Source of the DNA: Nocardia sp. BMG111209
GTDB lineage: Bacteria > Actinomycetota > Actinomycetes > Mycobacteriales > Mycobacteriaceae
NCBI RefSeq assembly: GCF_000381925.1
Contig: NZ_KB907307.1
Coordinates: forward strand, 4,092,001 to 4,156,000
DNA length: 64,000 bases
Direction: 5' to 3'
Shown piece after piece: positions 50,226 through 58,731 of the stretch; position 1 is the stretch's first letter, and the number at the start of each line of letters is the position of its first letter. The notes below the pieces were generated by a model. The model searched no databases and was not told the DNA's origin. It saw only the letters and a list, made by a program, of their open reading frames with translations. The translations under genes and the position numbers were made by a program.

Positions 50226-51098
50226 TCAAGCGGTGCAGAAGAATTCGGCCGGGTCGAGGGTGGCGGGTACGCCCAGTTCGGCGGCTACGGCGGCGATCGC
50301 GGATTTCGCGATCTCCGGGTCGACTTGTCCGTCGGTGGTGAAATGCGGGGCGAGATAGGTCTCATAGTAGGTGCGGGCCTCGGGTTCGGTGCAGCCGCCG
50401 AGGAATGTCCGCAGGTATCGGATGGTGGTGTCCGGGTCGTCGTGGATCACCCGCAGGGCACGGCGGTGCGCGCGGACCAGGGCCGAGACCGCGGGCGTGT
50501 CCGGCGGCAGGTGGGTCGGATCGACGGCCACGCCGACGGTCGGGATGCGCAGATGGTCGCCGACCCAGGCCGGCACCCGCCAGCCGTGCCGGGCGGCGAC
50601 CACCTCCGGCGCCAGGGTGCTGCCGATATAGGCGGCGTCGATGTCGCCGTCGTGCAGGCGGCGCAGGTCCATGGCGTAGTCGCCGGGTGGGCGGAATATG
50701 CAGTCGACGTCGCGGTCGGGGTCCAGGCCGGCCCGGCGCATCACGATGCGGGCGAAGCAGCCGGGTGGTGTGCGCGGCGCGTGTACCGCGAGCCGATGTC
50801 CGGCCAGGTCGGCCAGGGTGGTCAGCTCCGGGCGGGCCAGGAACCAGAACAGGGGTCGGTGCGTGCTCACGGTGAGCGCGACCCACGGGACGCCGCCGCC
50901 GGTCAGGCGGGACACCAGTGCCCGGCCGAGTCCGATCGTGGCGCCGCGGCGCAATCGTTGCTCGTCCCAGTCGCATCCGTCGTGCAGTGCCACGCGCACA
51001 CCCTCGGCGGCGTAATAGTCCTGCTGGTCGGCGATGTACGCGACCAGTTCCTCGTGCAGTCCCCGCCCGACGTAGGCGAGATCGATGCTGTCCATCAC
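50226..51098 (-). CDS. Substrate-binding-protein-like (NMT1/SsuA type) protein without signal peptide
   Basis: A 290-residue protein of the periplasmic-binding-protein type 2 fold, close to NMT1/thiamine-precursor or taurine/phthalate-binding families. Recognisable blocks are LADLAGHRLAVHAPRTPPG, IDAAYIGSTLAPEVVAARHGW, and a C-terminal helix pair. There is no signal peptide or lipobox, so it appears cytosolic and no permease gene adjoins it. It may therefore be an enzyme or sensor of this fold. The start is GTG 51098 or ATG 51095, 12 bp after the SDR stop. Confidence 0.75.
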   Translation of the reverse strand: MMDSIDLAYVGRGLHEELVAYIADQQDYYAAEGVRVALHDGCDWDEQRLRRGATIGLGRALVSRLTGGGVPWVALTVSTHRPLFWFLARPELTTLADLAGHRLAVHAPRTPPGCFARIVMRRAGLDPDRDVDCIFRPPGDYAMDLRRLHDGDIDAAYIGSTLAPEVVAARHGWRVPAWVGDHLRIPTVGVAVDPTHLPPDTPAVSALVRAHRRALRVIHDDPDTTIRYLRTFLGGCTEPEARTYYETYLAPHFTTDGQVDPEIAKSAIAAVAAELGVPATLDPAEFFCTA

Positions 51099-51110
51099 GA
51101 CTCCCTTCGA

Positions 51111-51866
51111 TCAGTACATCGACATGCCGCCGTTCACCGGGGCGGTGGTGCCGGTCATGAAGGCGTTGTCCTCACCGGCGTAGAAGGCGACGACCCTGGC
51201 GACATCGACGGGACGCGCGAGCCGGCCCAACGGGGTCGCGGCCACCTGACGGCGCCGCTGATCATCGTCGAGGACATGCGAGATGCCGGTATCCGTCACC
51301 GGGCCGGGTTCGACGACGTTGACCGTGATCCCGTCCGGGCCCAGTTCCTGCGCCAGATATCGCGCGAACTGGGTGAGCGCCGCCTTGGCCGTACCGAGCG
51401 CGATCATGCTCTCGCGCGGCTGATGGCTCAGCGCGGTACCCAGGTAGATCAACCGGCCCCAGCGCTGTGCGGTCATCCCGGGCAGGACCGCCTTCGTGAT
51501 CACGAACGCGGCGTGGATCTCGTCGTCGACCTTCCCACCGAGTTCGTCCCAGGTCATCTCCCGGAAGGATTTGATCGCATACGGGGTGAGCGCGTTGTGC
51601 ACCAGCACGTCGATGCCACCCCACAGCGCCTCGACACGCTCGACCAGGGCCGCAACCGCGACGGGATCGCGTACGTCGGCCTGCACCGCGACCGCCTGCC
51701 CGCCCGCCTGCTCGATCTCGGTGACGAGCCGCTCGGCCGCCTCGGCGCTGTGGAAATAGTCGATCACCACCCGTATCCCGCGTTCGGCCAGTTCGCGCGC
51801 GGTCGCCGCGCCGATGCCACCGGCGGCGCCGGTCACCAGGGCCACCCGGCCGGTTGTCGCGTTCAT
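51111..51866 (-). CDS. SDR-family oxidoreductase with altered catalytic motif
   Basis: A 251-residue Rossmann-fold protein of the short-chain dehydrogenase family. The cofactor loop TGAAGGIGAAT (12-22), the NAL/D-V-L-V-H-N region (87-93) and the C-terminal VNGGMSMY are typical of FabG-like reductases. The YxxxK motif is changed: Lys161 is present in GTAKAAL, but position 157 is Leu instead of Tyr. Catalysis by the standard mechanism is doubtful. The ATG at 51866 overlaps the TetR stop (ATGA), and the binding-protein gene follows at 12 bp, giving a three-gene operon. Confidence 0.88.
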   Translation of the reverse strand: MNATTGRVALVTGAAGGIGAATARELAERGIRVVIDYFHSAEAAERLVTEIEQAGGQAVAVQADVRDPVAVAALVERVEALWGGIDVLVHNALTPYAIKSFREMTWDELGGKVDDEIHAAFVITKAVLPGMTAQRWGRLIYLGTALSHQPRESMIALGTAKAALTQFARYLAQELGPDGITVNVVEPGPVTDTGISHVLDDDQRRRQVAATPLGRLARPVDVARVVAFYAGEDNAFMTGTTAPVNGGMSMY

Positions 51867-52486
51867 GAAGCCACCTCCTCGTCCGCGGGGCGCAGCGCCC
51901 CGTAGAGCAGTGTGTCCACGGTTGTTCGAATCAGATCGCCTGCGGTGCAATCGAGTTCGCTCGGCAGATCGGAGTTCAGGAGACGCTCCACCGCACCGCG
52001 GGTGATCTCGGCGAGCAGTTGCGGGGGCGCAGCCAGAAGCCCACGCCGATGGCCGTCCCGGAACAGTGCCGCCAACCGGCGGTAGATCACCTCATCGATG
52101 CGTCGTTCGACATGGCGGCGCAGGCCCGCATCGCCGCGCCCGGTCGCCAGTTGCGCCGCGCCGATCCGCTGGAGTTCGGTCGATGCCGCGGCGAGAAAGC
52201 GCTGCACACGGACGTCGAACGGCAGGTCGGCGGCGGTGACGGCCGTACTCAGGGTGTGCTCGATGATCTCGAACTGCCGATCGAGCACGGCCATCATGAG
52301 ACTTTGTTTGTCCGGAAACCACCGGTAGATCGTTTTCTTGCTCATCCCCAGGTCACGGGCCAGATCGTCCATGCTGACGCGCCCGGGACCAGGTGCGAAG
52401 AACAAGCGCGCGGCCGCGTCCAGAATGGCTTCGGCCCGCTGGTCGGTGGAAACTCCGGAAACTGAATTCGTTTCCATGGTTTCCAT
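51863..52486 (-). CDS. TetR-family transcriptional regulator
   Basis: A 207-residue repressor. The helix-turn-helix is VSMDDLARDLGMSKKTIYRWFPDKQSL (about 37-63), followed by a helical ligand-binding domain with a TetR_C-type C-terminus. The start is the ATG at 52486 (METMETNS) or 52477. The frame continues upstream through the 8-bp repeat array only because that array is open in every frame. It is the first gene of the operon with SDR and the binding protein and diverges from the methyltransferase, with the repeat array in between. Confidence 0.92.
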   Translation of the reverse strand: METMETNSVSGVSTDQRAEAILDAAARLFFAPGPGRVSMDDLARDLGMSKKTIYRWFPDKQSLMMAVLDRQFEIIEHTLSTAVTAADLPFDVRVQRFLAAASTELQRIGAAQLATGRGDAGLRRHVERRIDEVIYRRLAALFRDGHRRGLLAAPPQLLAEITRGAVERLLNSDLPSELDCTAGDLIRTTVDTLLYGALRPADEEVAS

Positions 52487-52600
52487 GGTTGCTCGCGGGT
52501 AGCCATCCGTCAAGGAATGGTTACCGGCTGTGCCGTCGTGGAGTGGTCGCCGTGTCTGCCGCGGGCGGGTCGGCACACAGGCCGCGCGGCGCGAGCGACC

Positions 52601-52846
52601 GGCCAGACGGCCAGACGGCCAGACGGCCAGACGGCCAGACGGCCAGACGGCCAGACGGCCAGACGGCCAGACGGCCAGACGGCCAGACGGCCAGACGGCC
52701 AGACGGCCAGACGGCCAGACGGCCAGACGGCCAGACGGCCAGACGGCCAGACGGCCAGACGGCCAGACGGCCAGACGGCCAGACGGCCAGACGGCCAGAC
52801 GGCCAGACGGCCAGACGGCCAGACGGCCAGACGGCCAGACGGCCAG
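52601..52846. repeat. Perfect octanucleotide tandem array, (GGCCAGAC)x30 plus 6 bases
   Basis: Thirty uninterrupted, identical copies of GGCCAGAC run from 52601 to 52840, and a final GGCCAG ends at 52846. No copy carries a substitution. Because the unit length is not a multiple of three and contains no stop in any phase, every frame is open across it. It occupies over half of the 431-bp region between the divergent TetR and methyltransferase genes. Confidence 0.98.
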
Positions 52847-52917
52847 GAGATGATCCGCTCCGCTCCCGGTGACGGCGAATCGGACGGATCGGCGAGTGGC
52901 GCGACTAGAGTCGAACG

Positions 52918-53625
52918 GTGACAACGGAATCCGGCCCGAGACTGCTCGAAGACAGTGCGCTGGAACGTAGCCCGGTGGTCGCCAACAATGCGATGAACCG
53001 CGATCGCCTGTTGTCGGGTGTGAACAGCTACGCCCGCGAGCTGGGATTCGATCCGTACGAGTGGCTGGCGGATCGCCTTCGAGCCGAGCCCGCGATGCCT
53101 GTCGGCTGGATCGACGTCTGCTGTGGCGCGGGCCGGGCGATTCTGGAGGCCGAGCGCAGGTTCGGCGCGGAATTCCCGGACAGCGACGTGACGTTGCGAG
53201 GCATCGACCTCGTCGGACATTTCGCGGGCGCACCCGCGACGCCGCGACTACGGCTGATCACCACCACGGCCCGCACCTGGTCTCCGGAACACCCGGCCGA
53301 CCTGGTCACCTGTGTGCACGGCCTGCATTACATCGGTGACAAACTCGCGCTCATCGCGGCGATGCTCCGATGGACAGCACCCGGCGGCAGATTCGTTGCC
53401 CACTTCGATCCGCATACGGTCCGCCATCGCGACGGGTCGTCCGCGGCGCGTGCGATCCTCGCCCGGCTCCGGGCGGCGGGAGTGACGTATGACGGTCGCC
53501 ATCACCGTATTTCGGCGCCGGGTGCGGTGACACTCGAATTCTCCCCCGGGTACCTCGGAGCCGACGACCATGCGGGCCCGGGATATACCGGACAGCCCGC
53601 CGTCGCCTCCTACTACGACTGGTGA
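52918..53625 (+). CDS. Class I SAM-dependent methyltransferase
   Basis: A 235-residue methyltransferase. Motif I is WIDVCCGAGRA (about 64-74), a variant of the usual DxGxGxG with two Cys; the acidic end of strand 2 is in LRGIDLV, and motif IV is LVTCVHGLHYIGD. The last part, GYTGQPAVASYYDW, is not recognised. The substrate is unknown. The GTG at 52918 lies 71 bp after the octanucleotide array; no clear ribosome site is present. Confidence 0.82.
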   Translation: MTTESGPRLLEDSALERSPVVANNAMNRDRLLSGVNSYARELGFDPYEWLADRLRAEPAMPVGWIDVCCGAGRAILEAERRFGAEFPDSDVTLRGIDLVGHFAGAPATPRLRLITTTARTWSPEHPADLVTCVHGLHYIGDKLALIAAMLRWTAPGGRFVAHFDPHTVRHRDGSSAARAILARLRAAGVTYDGRHHRISAPGAVTLEFSPGYLGADDHAGPGYTGQPAVASYYDW

Positions 53626-54395
53626 TCGAAACACGGAACCGCGACCCCGGCCCACCCCTCAATTCACGTGCGCCGGGACCGCGGCTTCCGTTGGCGAGAA
53701 GTCGTCCACCCGAACGATCCTGTCCGGTCGTCCGCAGTGCTGGCCCGACGGCCGCGCGGCCCGATACCGCACTTCCGTGAGCTCGACTCCCGCTGACCAT
53801 CGACGGCAGGAACCGTCGATGAAGTGTGTTGTCGCCGAATACTTTTCAGCGACCCGGCGGGCCGGTTCAGCGCACTCGCCGGGAAGATACGACCAGTGGG
53901 CACAGCGAGTCCGATCCGCCGCTGGGTGTCCGAACATCGCTACCCGAAACGCTTCCAGCCGGACGGCGCGGACATTCCGACGAGTAACTACACCAACCCG
54001 AAACCTTCTGGGGCGCATCGACTGTGATGCTGCTGCGGCCCGGTGACCAGGCGTCCAGACGAGAGCGCCCCGACGTGCTCGGTACCGGCAACACCGCCCG
54101 GCGAGGTAAATCGGTGACAGCTCGTCGGCGTGCCTCACCGGCGGCGGCCCCGACCGATGGCCAACCCAGCGTTCCTGGTGAAGGGACCGAGCCCGCGGCG
54201 CCCCGGCCAACGAATCGAACCGGCAGCGTTCCCGGCCAACGAATCGAACCGGCAGGGTCCCGGCCGGCGGACCGAACCGGCCGCGTCCCGGGCCGAAGGA
54301 CCGAATCAGCAGCATCCGGCCAACGGACCACACCCAGCAACGTCGCCGGTGAAGGGACCGCGGATCGGATGAGCGCTGAGCATTTTCGATGTGCA
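53626..54395. other. Gene-poor stretch with possible gene remnant
   Basis: No gene is confidently supported in these 770 bp. On the minus strand a frame at 53659-54396 is open; its last 95 residues (with HWSYLPGECAEPARRVAEKY and CRRWSAGVELTEVRYR) look protein-like but have no convincing start. The right half is a degenerate minisatellite. It may be a decayed gene. Confidence 0.4.
54152..54370. repeat. Degenerate tandem repeat of about 29 bp
   Basis: Units starting GACCGA or GAATCGAACCGG begin at 54152, 54185, 54212, 54241, 54270, 54299, 54326 and 54356. Spacing is 29 bp in the centre and 27-33 bp at the edges. The units share an ATCGnnCCGG-like core with the repeat at 50012-50217, but overall identity is modest. 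Confidence 0.75.
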
Positions 54396-56615
54396 TCAGC
54401 GATGGCCACCAGCGCCGCCTCCGGCGTGGCCACCACCGCCGCCCATGCCGCCGCCGATCCCGGAGCCACCTGCGGCGCGGCCGCTGCCGGCCGCTGATCC
54501 GCCCGGTGTACCGGGACCGGCGCCTGCCGAGCCACCGGAGCTCGGGGCGCCGGGGCGTGCTCCGGCCGAATTGCTCCCCGGTGCAGCAGATCCCGCGCCG
54601 GCGGTGCCCGCACCGGAAGCGGTCGAACCGCCGCCATCACTACCCGCCGCCCCCGAACCCGCAGCGCCGGAACCTGCCCCACCGGCATCACCGCCGGCCG
54701 CGGCCGAACCGGCTGTGCCGGAACCGGCTCCACCGGTGCTACCACCTGCGGCACCCGAACCTGCTCCGCCGGCATTGCCTCCTGCCGCGCCCGAACCCGC
54801 GGCACCTGAACCCGCTCCGGCGGCGTTGCCCCCTGCCGGACCCGAACCCGCGGCACCCGAACCCGCTCCGCCGGCGTCACCACCCGCCGGACCCGAACCG
54901 GTGGTGCCGGAACCGGCCCCGCCGGTGTTACCGCCTGCCGCTCCCGAACCGCTTGTGCCCGAGCTCGTTCCGCCGGAGGTGCCTCCGGTCGTGCCCGAAG
55001 TGGTTCCGGTTCCACCACCCGAGGTGTCGCCGGTGCCCGATCCGCCGGGCGAGTTACCTGTTCCCGAATTCGTTTGTGTCCCTGTGGAAGAACCGCCTGC
55101 GGAGGCGCCAGGTGGGCTGGCCACTGTGCCGCTCGAGCTCGTGGAGGCGGAGGGGCTCGCCGGGGCGGGCGAACCCGTGGAGTTGCTCACCGGCTGTGCG
55201 GTGGCTCCGGATGCGGGTGCCGAAATCGGTTGCGCTACCGGGGGTTGTGCTACGGGGCCGATCGTCGGGGGGGTGGTTTCGGGGTCGGCGGTGAAGGGGA
55301 GGGGGTTGGTGAAGCGGGCGGGGTCGGCGTAGAGCCAGGTGGGTGAGGTGCGGACCGGGTCGCACTGGGTGCCGACGCCGTGCGAGTGCACCTCGCGCTG
55401 TACCTCTTCCGTGGCCGCGGTGACGACGGCTCGGGTGGCTACCGCGTAGTCGCGGGCGGTGGTGACCGAGGCCAGCATCTTCCGGGCCGCGCTCGATACC
55501 GAGCCCAGGCCGTCCAGGACGGTCGCGTCGTGGACGTAGGCGCGGGCGGTTTCGGCGGGGCCGGCCAGGGCCGGGGCGAATTCCAGTGCGGGACCGTCGG
55601 TTCCGATGGGGCCGTTGCCGATCATGCTGGCCGCGGACATGGCGAGGGCGGATGCCACCGCCGCGCCGGAGATCACGGCCGCGCCGCGAGCGTAGCGGCC
55701 GAGTTCGGTGCCCGTGTCGGCCGCGCGGGCGGAGGCGACGGCCGCGCCGATCGCGACGGTGTGGCCGGGATCCGGCGCGACCACCACCGGGCGGCCCAGG
55801 TCGGCCAGGACCTCGGCGACCTCGGCGGGCCGGGCGGCGGCGCCGATCACCAGTACCCGGTCGATATCGTCCATCGTCACGCCGCCGGCCTGCACGCACT
55901 GACGTACCAGGCGAAGGGAATTGCGGACGTGCCAGCATCGCAGGCGGGCGGTGTCGACGGCCGGGACCACCTTCGACACCGGCGCCGGCGCGCCCGGCGC
56001 GAGCGCGCGGGCGTACCGGGCCAGGACCACGCCGAGGGGGCGACCGCCGTAGGTGTGCGAGCGCATCGCGCGGCCGAGTATGCCGCGCTCCTGGCGGTCG
56101 GCCTCGGTGCGGACGATCGCGACGTCTAAGCTGCCGCCGCCCAGGTCGTAGACGAGTGTCAGACCACGTTCGGAGACACCGTGTTCCGCGTCGAGCCACT
56201 CCACGGCGGCGACCGGCTCGGGCATCAGCAGCACGTCGCCGGATCCGGACCAGTTGAGGGCGTGCCGGAGCGCGAACACCTGCCGGTCGGTGTAGCAGGC
56301 CGGATAGGTGGCGACCGGCTCCGCGGTGGGCTGGTTGGCCTCGATCAGGCAGGTGGCGACCGCGGCCACCAGGTCGGCCGGGCGCCAGATGCGGCCGCCC
56401 AGTACGACCGGCTCCGAATCTCGGGTGAGGTCGGCGAAATCCGTTAGTACGGGCGCGAATCGGGGTAGTCCGCTCATCCGTGGACCGCCCGCGCTGTCGA
56501 ACGTGACCGAGGTGCGGCGGACCCGCACGGAAGGTCGCTCCCGTTCCCCGGCCGTGGCCGCTGTCACGGAATTCACTGTGCCGATGCTCATGCCGAAACC
56601 AGTCGTCATTGCCAT
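54396..56615 (-). CDS. Membrane-anchored Hsp70-like (actin-fold) protein with Gly/Ala/Ser repeat domain
   Basis: A 739-residue protein. Residues 1-300 form an Hsp70-like nucleotide-binding domain: GMSIGTVNSV (8-17), the phosphate-2 loop LVYDLGGGSLDVAIVR (154-169), EPVAAVEW and the adenosine motif RVLVIGAAARP (253-263). A membrane helix follows (about 309-332), then an outer region and from about 480 a long Gly/Ala/Ser/Thr/Pro tail with 17-residue repeats. There is no substrate-binding domain. Ser10 replaces the Mg-coordinating Asp of DnaK (GIDLGTT). The ATG at 56615 or 56609 starts the domain. A shorter paralogue lies at 59896-61053. Its function is unknown. Confidence 0.88.
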   Translation of the reverse strand: MAMTTGFGMSIGTVNSVTAATAGERERPSVRVRRTSVTFDSAGGPRMSGLPRFAPVLTDFADLTRDSEPVVLGGRIWRPADLVAAVATCLIEANQPTAEPVATYPACYTDRQVFALRHALNWSGSGDVLLMPEPVAAVEWLDAEHGVSERGLTLVYDLGGGSLDVAIVRTEADRQERGILGRAMRSHTYGGRPLGVVLARYARALAPGAPAPVSKVVPAVDTARLRCWHVRNSLRLVRQCVQAGGVTMDDIDRVLVIGAAARPAEVAEVLADLGRPVVVAPDPGHTVAIGAAVASARAADTGTELGRYARGAAVISGAAVASALAMSAASMIGNGPIGTDGPALEFAPALAGPAETARAYVHDATVLDGLGSVSSAARKMLASVTTARDYAVATRAVVTAATEEVQREVHSHGVGTQCDPVRTSPTWLYADPARFTNPLPFTADPETTPPTIGPVAQPPVAQPISAPASGATAQPVSNSTGSPAPASPSASTSSSGTVASPPGASAGGSSTGTQTNSGTGNSPGGSGTGDTSGGGTGTTSGTTGGTSGGTSSGTSGSGAAGGNTGGAGSGTTGSGPAGGDAGGAGSGAAGSGPAGGNAAGAGSGAAGSGAAGGNAGGAGSGAAGGSTGGAGSGTAGSAAAGGDAGGAGSGAAGSGAAGSDGGGSTASGAGTAGAGSAAPGSNSAGARPGAPSSGGSAGAGPGTPGGSAAGSGRAAGGSGIGGGMGGGGGHAGGGAGGHR
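54636..54923 (-). repeat. Coding repeat, 17-residue (51-bp) units in the Hsp70-like protein
   Basis: Residues 565-660 consist of six units following GGAGSGxAGSGxAGGxA; one is shortened to 12 residues. The codons vary between copies, so the DNA repeat is degenerate. The region is predicted disordered and lies outside the membrane. Confidence 0.85.
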
Positions 56616-57134
56616 CCCGTCAACGCACCGAGACCACGGCCCCACGCGGTCGAACCGTGTGGTCGCGGTCGTTTACCAAACAGCGATGACAGGTTAGCTG
56701 GTGGATGCCGATCTCGAACAGCCAAACAGCGAAAAAGGTTTCAAACCCATCGGTCTGTCAGGTATATTCGCAGATAGACCATCTACCGGGACGAAATATC
56801 GCCATCGGATACGGTGCAGATATCCAAAATCGACCGAAACCAGCTACCGCACAGTAATTTCCGATGCGATACCGACCGGTACGCCGAAAATATCGGACGA
56901 ACGTCGAACGACGCGACAGTATGGCCCGCACATCAGGGTCACGGAAAAGTAGCCATCCTCTCGAATCGCATGAATCCGGCATCGCCGCACCGCATCTCCG
57001 CCCGGCCGGAGCCGACACCCTCGCGCACTCGCCGGTCGCCGGTCGCCACGAAGCAGTCCACACGAACGACGCAAGCCCCGCCGCGGCATCGAGCCGATCG
57101 GCGGGGCTTGCGAAAAGGCTTGCCGGCGGGGCGG
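56616..57134. promoter_or_regulatory. Gene-free region upstream of the Hsp70-like gene
   Basis: No gene is supported in these 519 bp. The part from about 56670 to 56960 is distinctly richer in A and T. The 11-bp direct repeat CCAAACAGCGA occurs at 56676-56686 and 56722-56732, 46 bp apart, and may be a binding site for a regulator of the leftward gene. The right end holds the terminator described separately. Confidence 0.5.
57071..57111 (-). terminator. Strong hairpin terminator of the oxygenase/reductase operon
   Basis: GCAAGCCCCGCCG (57071-57083) and CGGCGGGGCTTGC (57099-57111) form a perfect 13-bp stem with a 15-base loop, 23 bp beyond the reductase stop. No T-run follows, as is usual in actinobacteria. 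Confidence 0.85.
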
Positions 57135-58718
57135 TTACGCCCCGGACAGCAGTGGACGCCTGCGACGCGGGCGGACCACGGCGCCACCACGGATCGCCAG
57201 TGGACGCCGGGCCGTCACCAGCCGATCGAAATCTTCGGCATCACAGGCGGGTTCGGGCAATCGGCCGGTGTTGAAATCGTCCACCAGCTGTCGCACGGTC
57301 TGCTGCGCGCAGGACTTGTTGGTGCCGATGAAGCCGGTCGGGCCGCGCTTCAGCCAGCCCGTCACATAGGTACCGGGCAGCACGTTGCCACCCACGGCGT
57401 CCAGCACCCGGCCGTCGCGGTTGGGCAGCACGCCGGCGCGATCGTCGAACGGCAGATCCGGCAGCGGCACCCCGCGATATCCGACGGAGGCGAGTACCAG
57501 TCCGGTCTCGACGATCTCGGTCGCCGCAGTCGCGACCGCGCGCACGGTGCCGTCGGCATCGGGCACGAGTTCGGTACGGGCGAGCTCGATTCCGGTCACC
57601 TGCTGCGCACCGTGCAGCGCCACCGGCGCGGACAGATAGCGGAACACGATCCGCCGCCGCCCGGACACCGGCCGATCGGCCAGGCCGCGCAGCAAACGCA
57701 ATTTCTGCTCCACCCGCTGTGGTTGGCCCGGAACCGGTTCCGGCACTTCGCCTTCCACGACGATATCGACGTCGGCGCCGAGCAATCCCACGAATTCGGG
57801 GACGGTGAAGGCGGATTCGGCCGGTCCACGGCGGCCGACGACGACCACCTCCTCGACCGCGCTGTGCCGCAGGGCGTCCAGTGCGACGGGCGAGATGTCC
57901 GTTGCCGCCAGGGATTCCGGGTCGACGGTCAGGATCCGCGCCACATCGAGCGCGACGTTGCCGTTGCCGACGATCACCACCCGCCGCTGCGACAGATCGA
58001 AGCGCTGCCGCGCGTGGTCGGGATGCCCGTTGTACCAGGCCACGAATTCGGTGGCCGAGGTGCTGCCCGGCAGACCCTCACCTGGGATACCCAGCTTCCG
58101 ATCGGTCGCGGCGCCGGCCGCGTAGATCACCGCGTGGAAGTGGCGCAGCAGGTCCGCCTGCGAAATATCCTCGCCCACGGTCAGATTCAGATACGACCCG
58201 AAGCCGGGCTGCGCGGCGATCACGTCGAACAACCGGCTCACCTGCCGGGTGCGGGCATGGTCGGGAGCCACGCCGTGGCGGGCCAGCCCGTAGGGCACCG
58301 GCAGCCGCTCCAGCACGGTCACCGCCACGCCGGGCTGGGTCAGCAGTTCGTCGGCGGCGTACATGGCCGACGGGCCCGAACCCACGATCGCCACCCGCAA
58401 CGGTTGCCGGCCCGGCGCCACCTTCGCCGGCGGGATCGGCTGGGCCAGAAGCGGTCTCGGCCGATCCTGCCGGTAGAAGTCGGCGTTGATCTCGATGAAG
58501 GGCAGCTGCTGCGTGGTCAGCTTCTTCGACGAGGTGACCGCATCCACCGGACAGGCCGTGGCGCAGGCGCCGCAGTCGACGCACGCCTGCGGATCCACGT
58601 ACAACATCTCCGCGGTCGCGAAGTCCGGCTCGTCCGGCGTGGGATGGATGCAGTTGACCGGGCACGCGTACACGCAGGACGCGTCGCTGCAACAGGATTG
58701 GGTGACGACGTAGGGCAC
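57135..58718 (-). CDS. fprB: Ferredoxin / ferredoxin-NADP reductase fusion (FprB-like)
   Basis: A 527-residue electron-transfer protein. The N-terminal ferredoxin (1-62) has C9, C15, C19 and C23 and the second cluster C46-x2-C49-x2-C52-x3-CP. The flavoprotein part starts at about 107 with the FAD motif VAIVGSGPSAMY and contains the NADPH loop VVIVGNGNVALDVARIL; it ends in the conserved GWLKRGPTGFIGTNK. It passes electrons from NADPH through FAD to its own ferredoxin. It starts 13 bp after the di-iron oxygenase stop, so it is probably its redox partner. Confidence 0.93.
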   Translation of the reverse strand: MPYVVTQSCCSDASCVYACPVNCIHPTPDEPDFATAEMLYVDPQACVDCGACATACPVDAVTSSKKLTTQQLPFIEINADFYRQDRPRPLLAQPIPPAKVAPGRQPLRVAIVGSGPSAMYAADELLTQPGVAVTVLERLPVPYGLARHGVAPDHARTRQVSRLFDVIAAQPGFGSYLNLTVGEDISQADLLRHFHAVIYAAGAATDRKLGIPGEGLPGSTSATEFVAWYNGHPDHARQRFDLSQRRVVIVGNGNVALDVARILTVDPESLAATDISPVALDALRHSAVEEVVVVGRRGPAESAFTVPEFVGLLGADVDIVVEGEVPEPVPGQPQRVEQKLRLLRGLADRPVSGRRRIVFRYLSAPVALHGAQQVTGIELARTELVPDADGTVRAVATAATEIVETGLVLASVGYRGVPLPDLPFDDRAGVLPNRDGRVLDAVGGNVLPGTYVTGWLKRGPTGFIGTNKSCAQQTVRQLVDDFNTGRLPEPACDAEDFDRLVTARRPLAIRGGAVVRPRRRRPLLSGA

Positions 58719-58731
58719 TCGAATACTCCGG

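Noticed and set aside
49483..50229. Minus-strand 248-residue frame over the minisatellite
   Set aside because: Its first part is a translation of the 29-30 bp repeat and the rest overlaps the small secreted protein in another frame.
52601..52846. CRISPR array
   Set aside because: Units are 8 bp and contiguous with no spacers.
52393..52921. Several open frames on both strands made of RPDGQTAR or WPSGRLAV repeats
   Set aside because: They exist only because the 8-bp array has no stop in any phase; there is no start with a ribosome site and the repeat is intergenic between two well-supported genes.
52487..53233. N-terminal extension of the TetR regulator through the repeat array
   Set aside because: The extension would add over 200 residues of repeat and of antisense methyltransferase sequence; the start at 52486 fits the TetR family.
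54391..55332. Proline/alanine-rich 313-residue frame on the plus strand
   Set aside because: It is the exact antisense of the Gly/Ala-rich tail of the Hsp70-like gene, which is supported by its conserved N-terminal domain.
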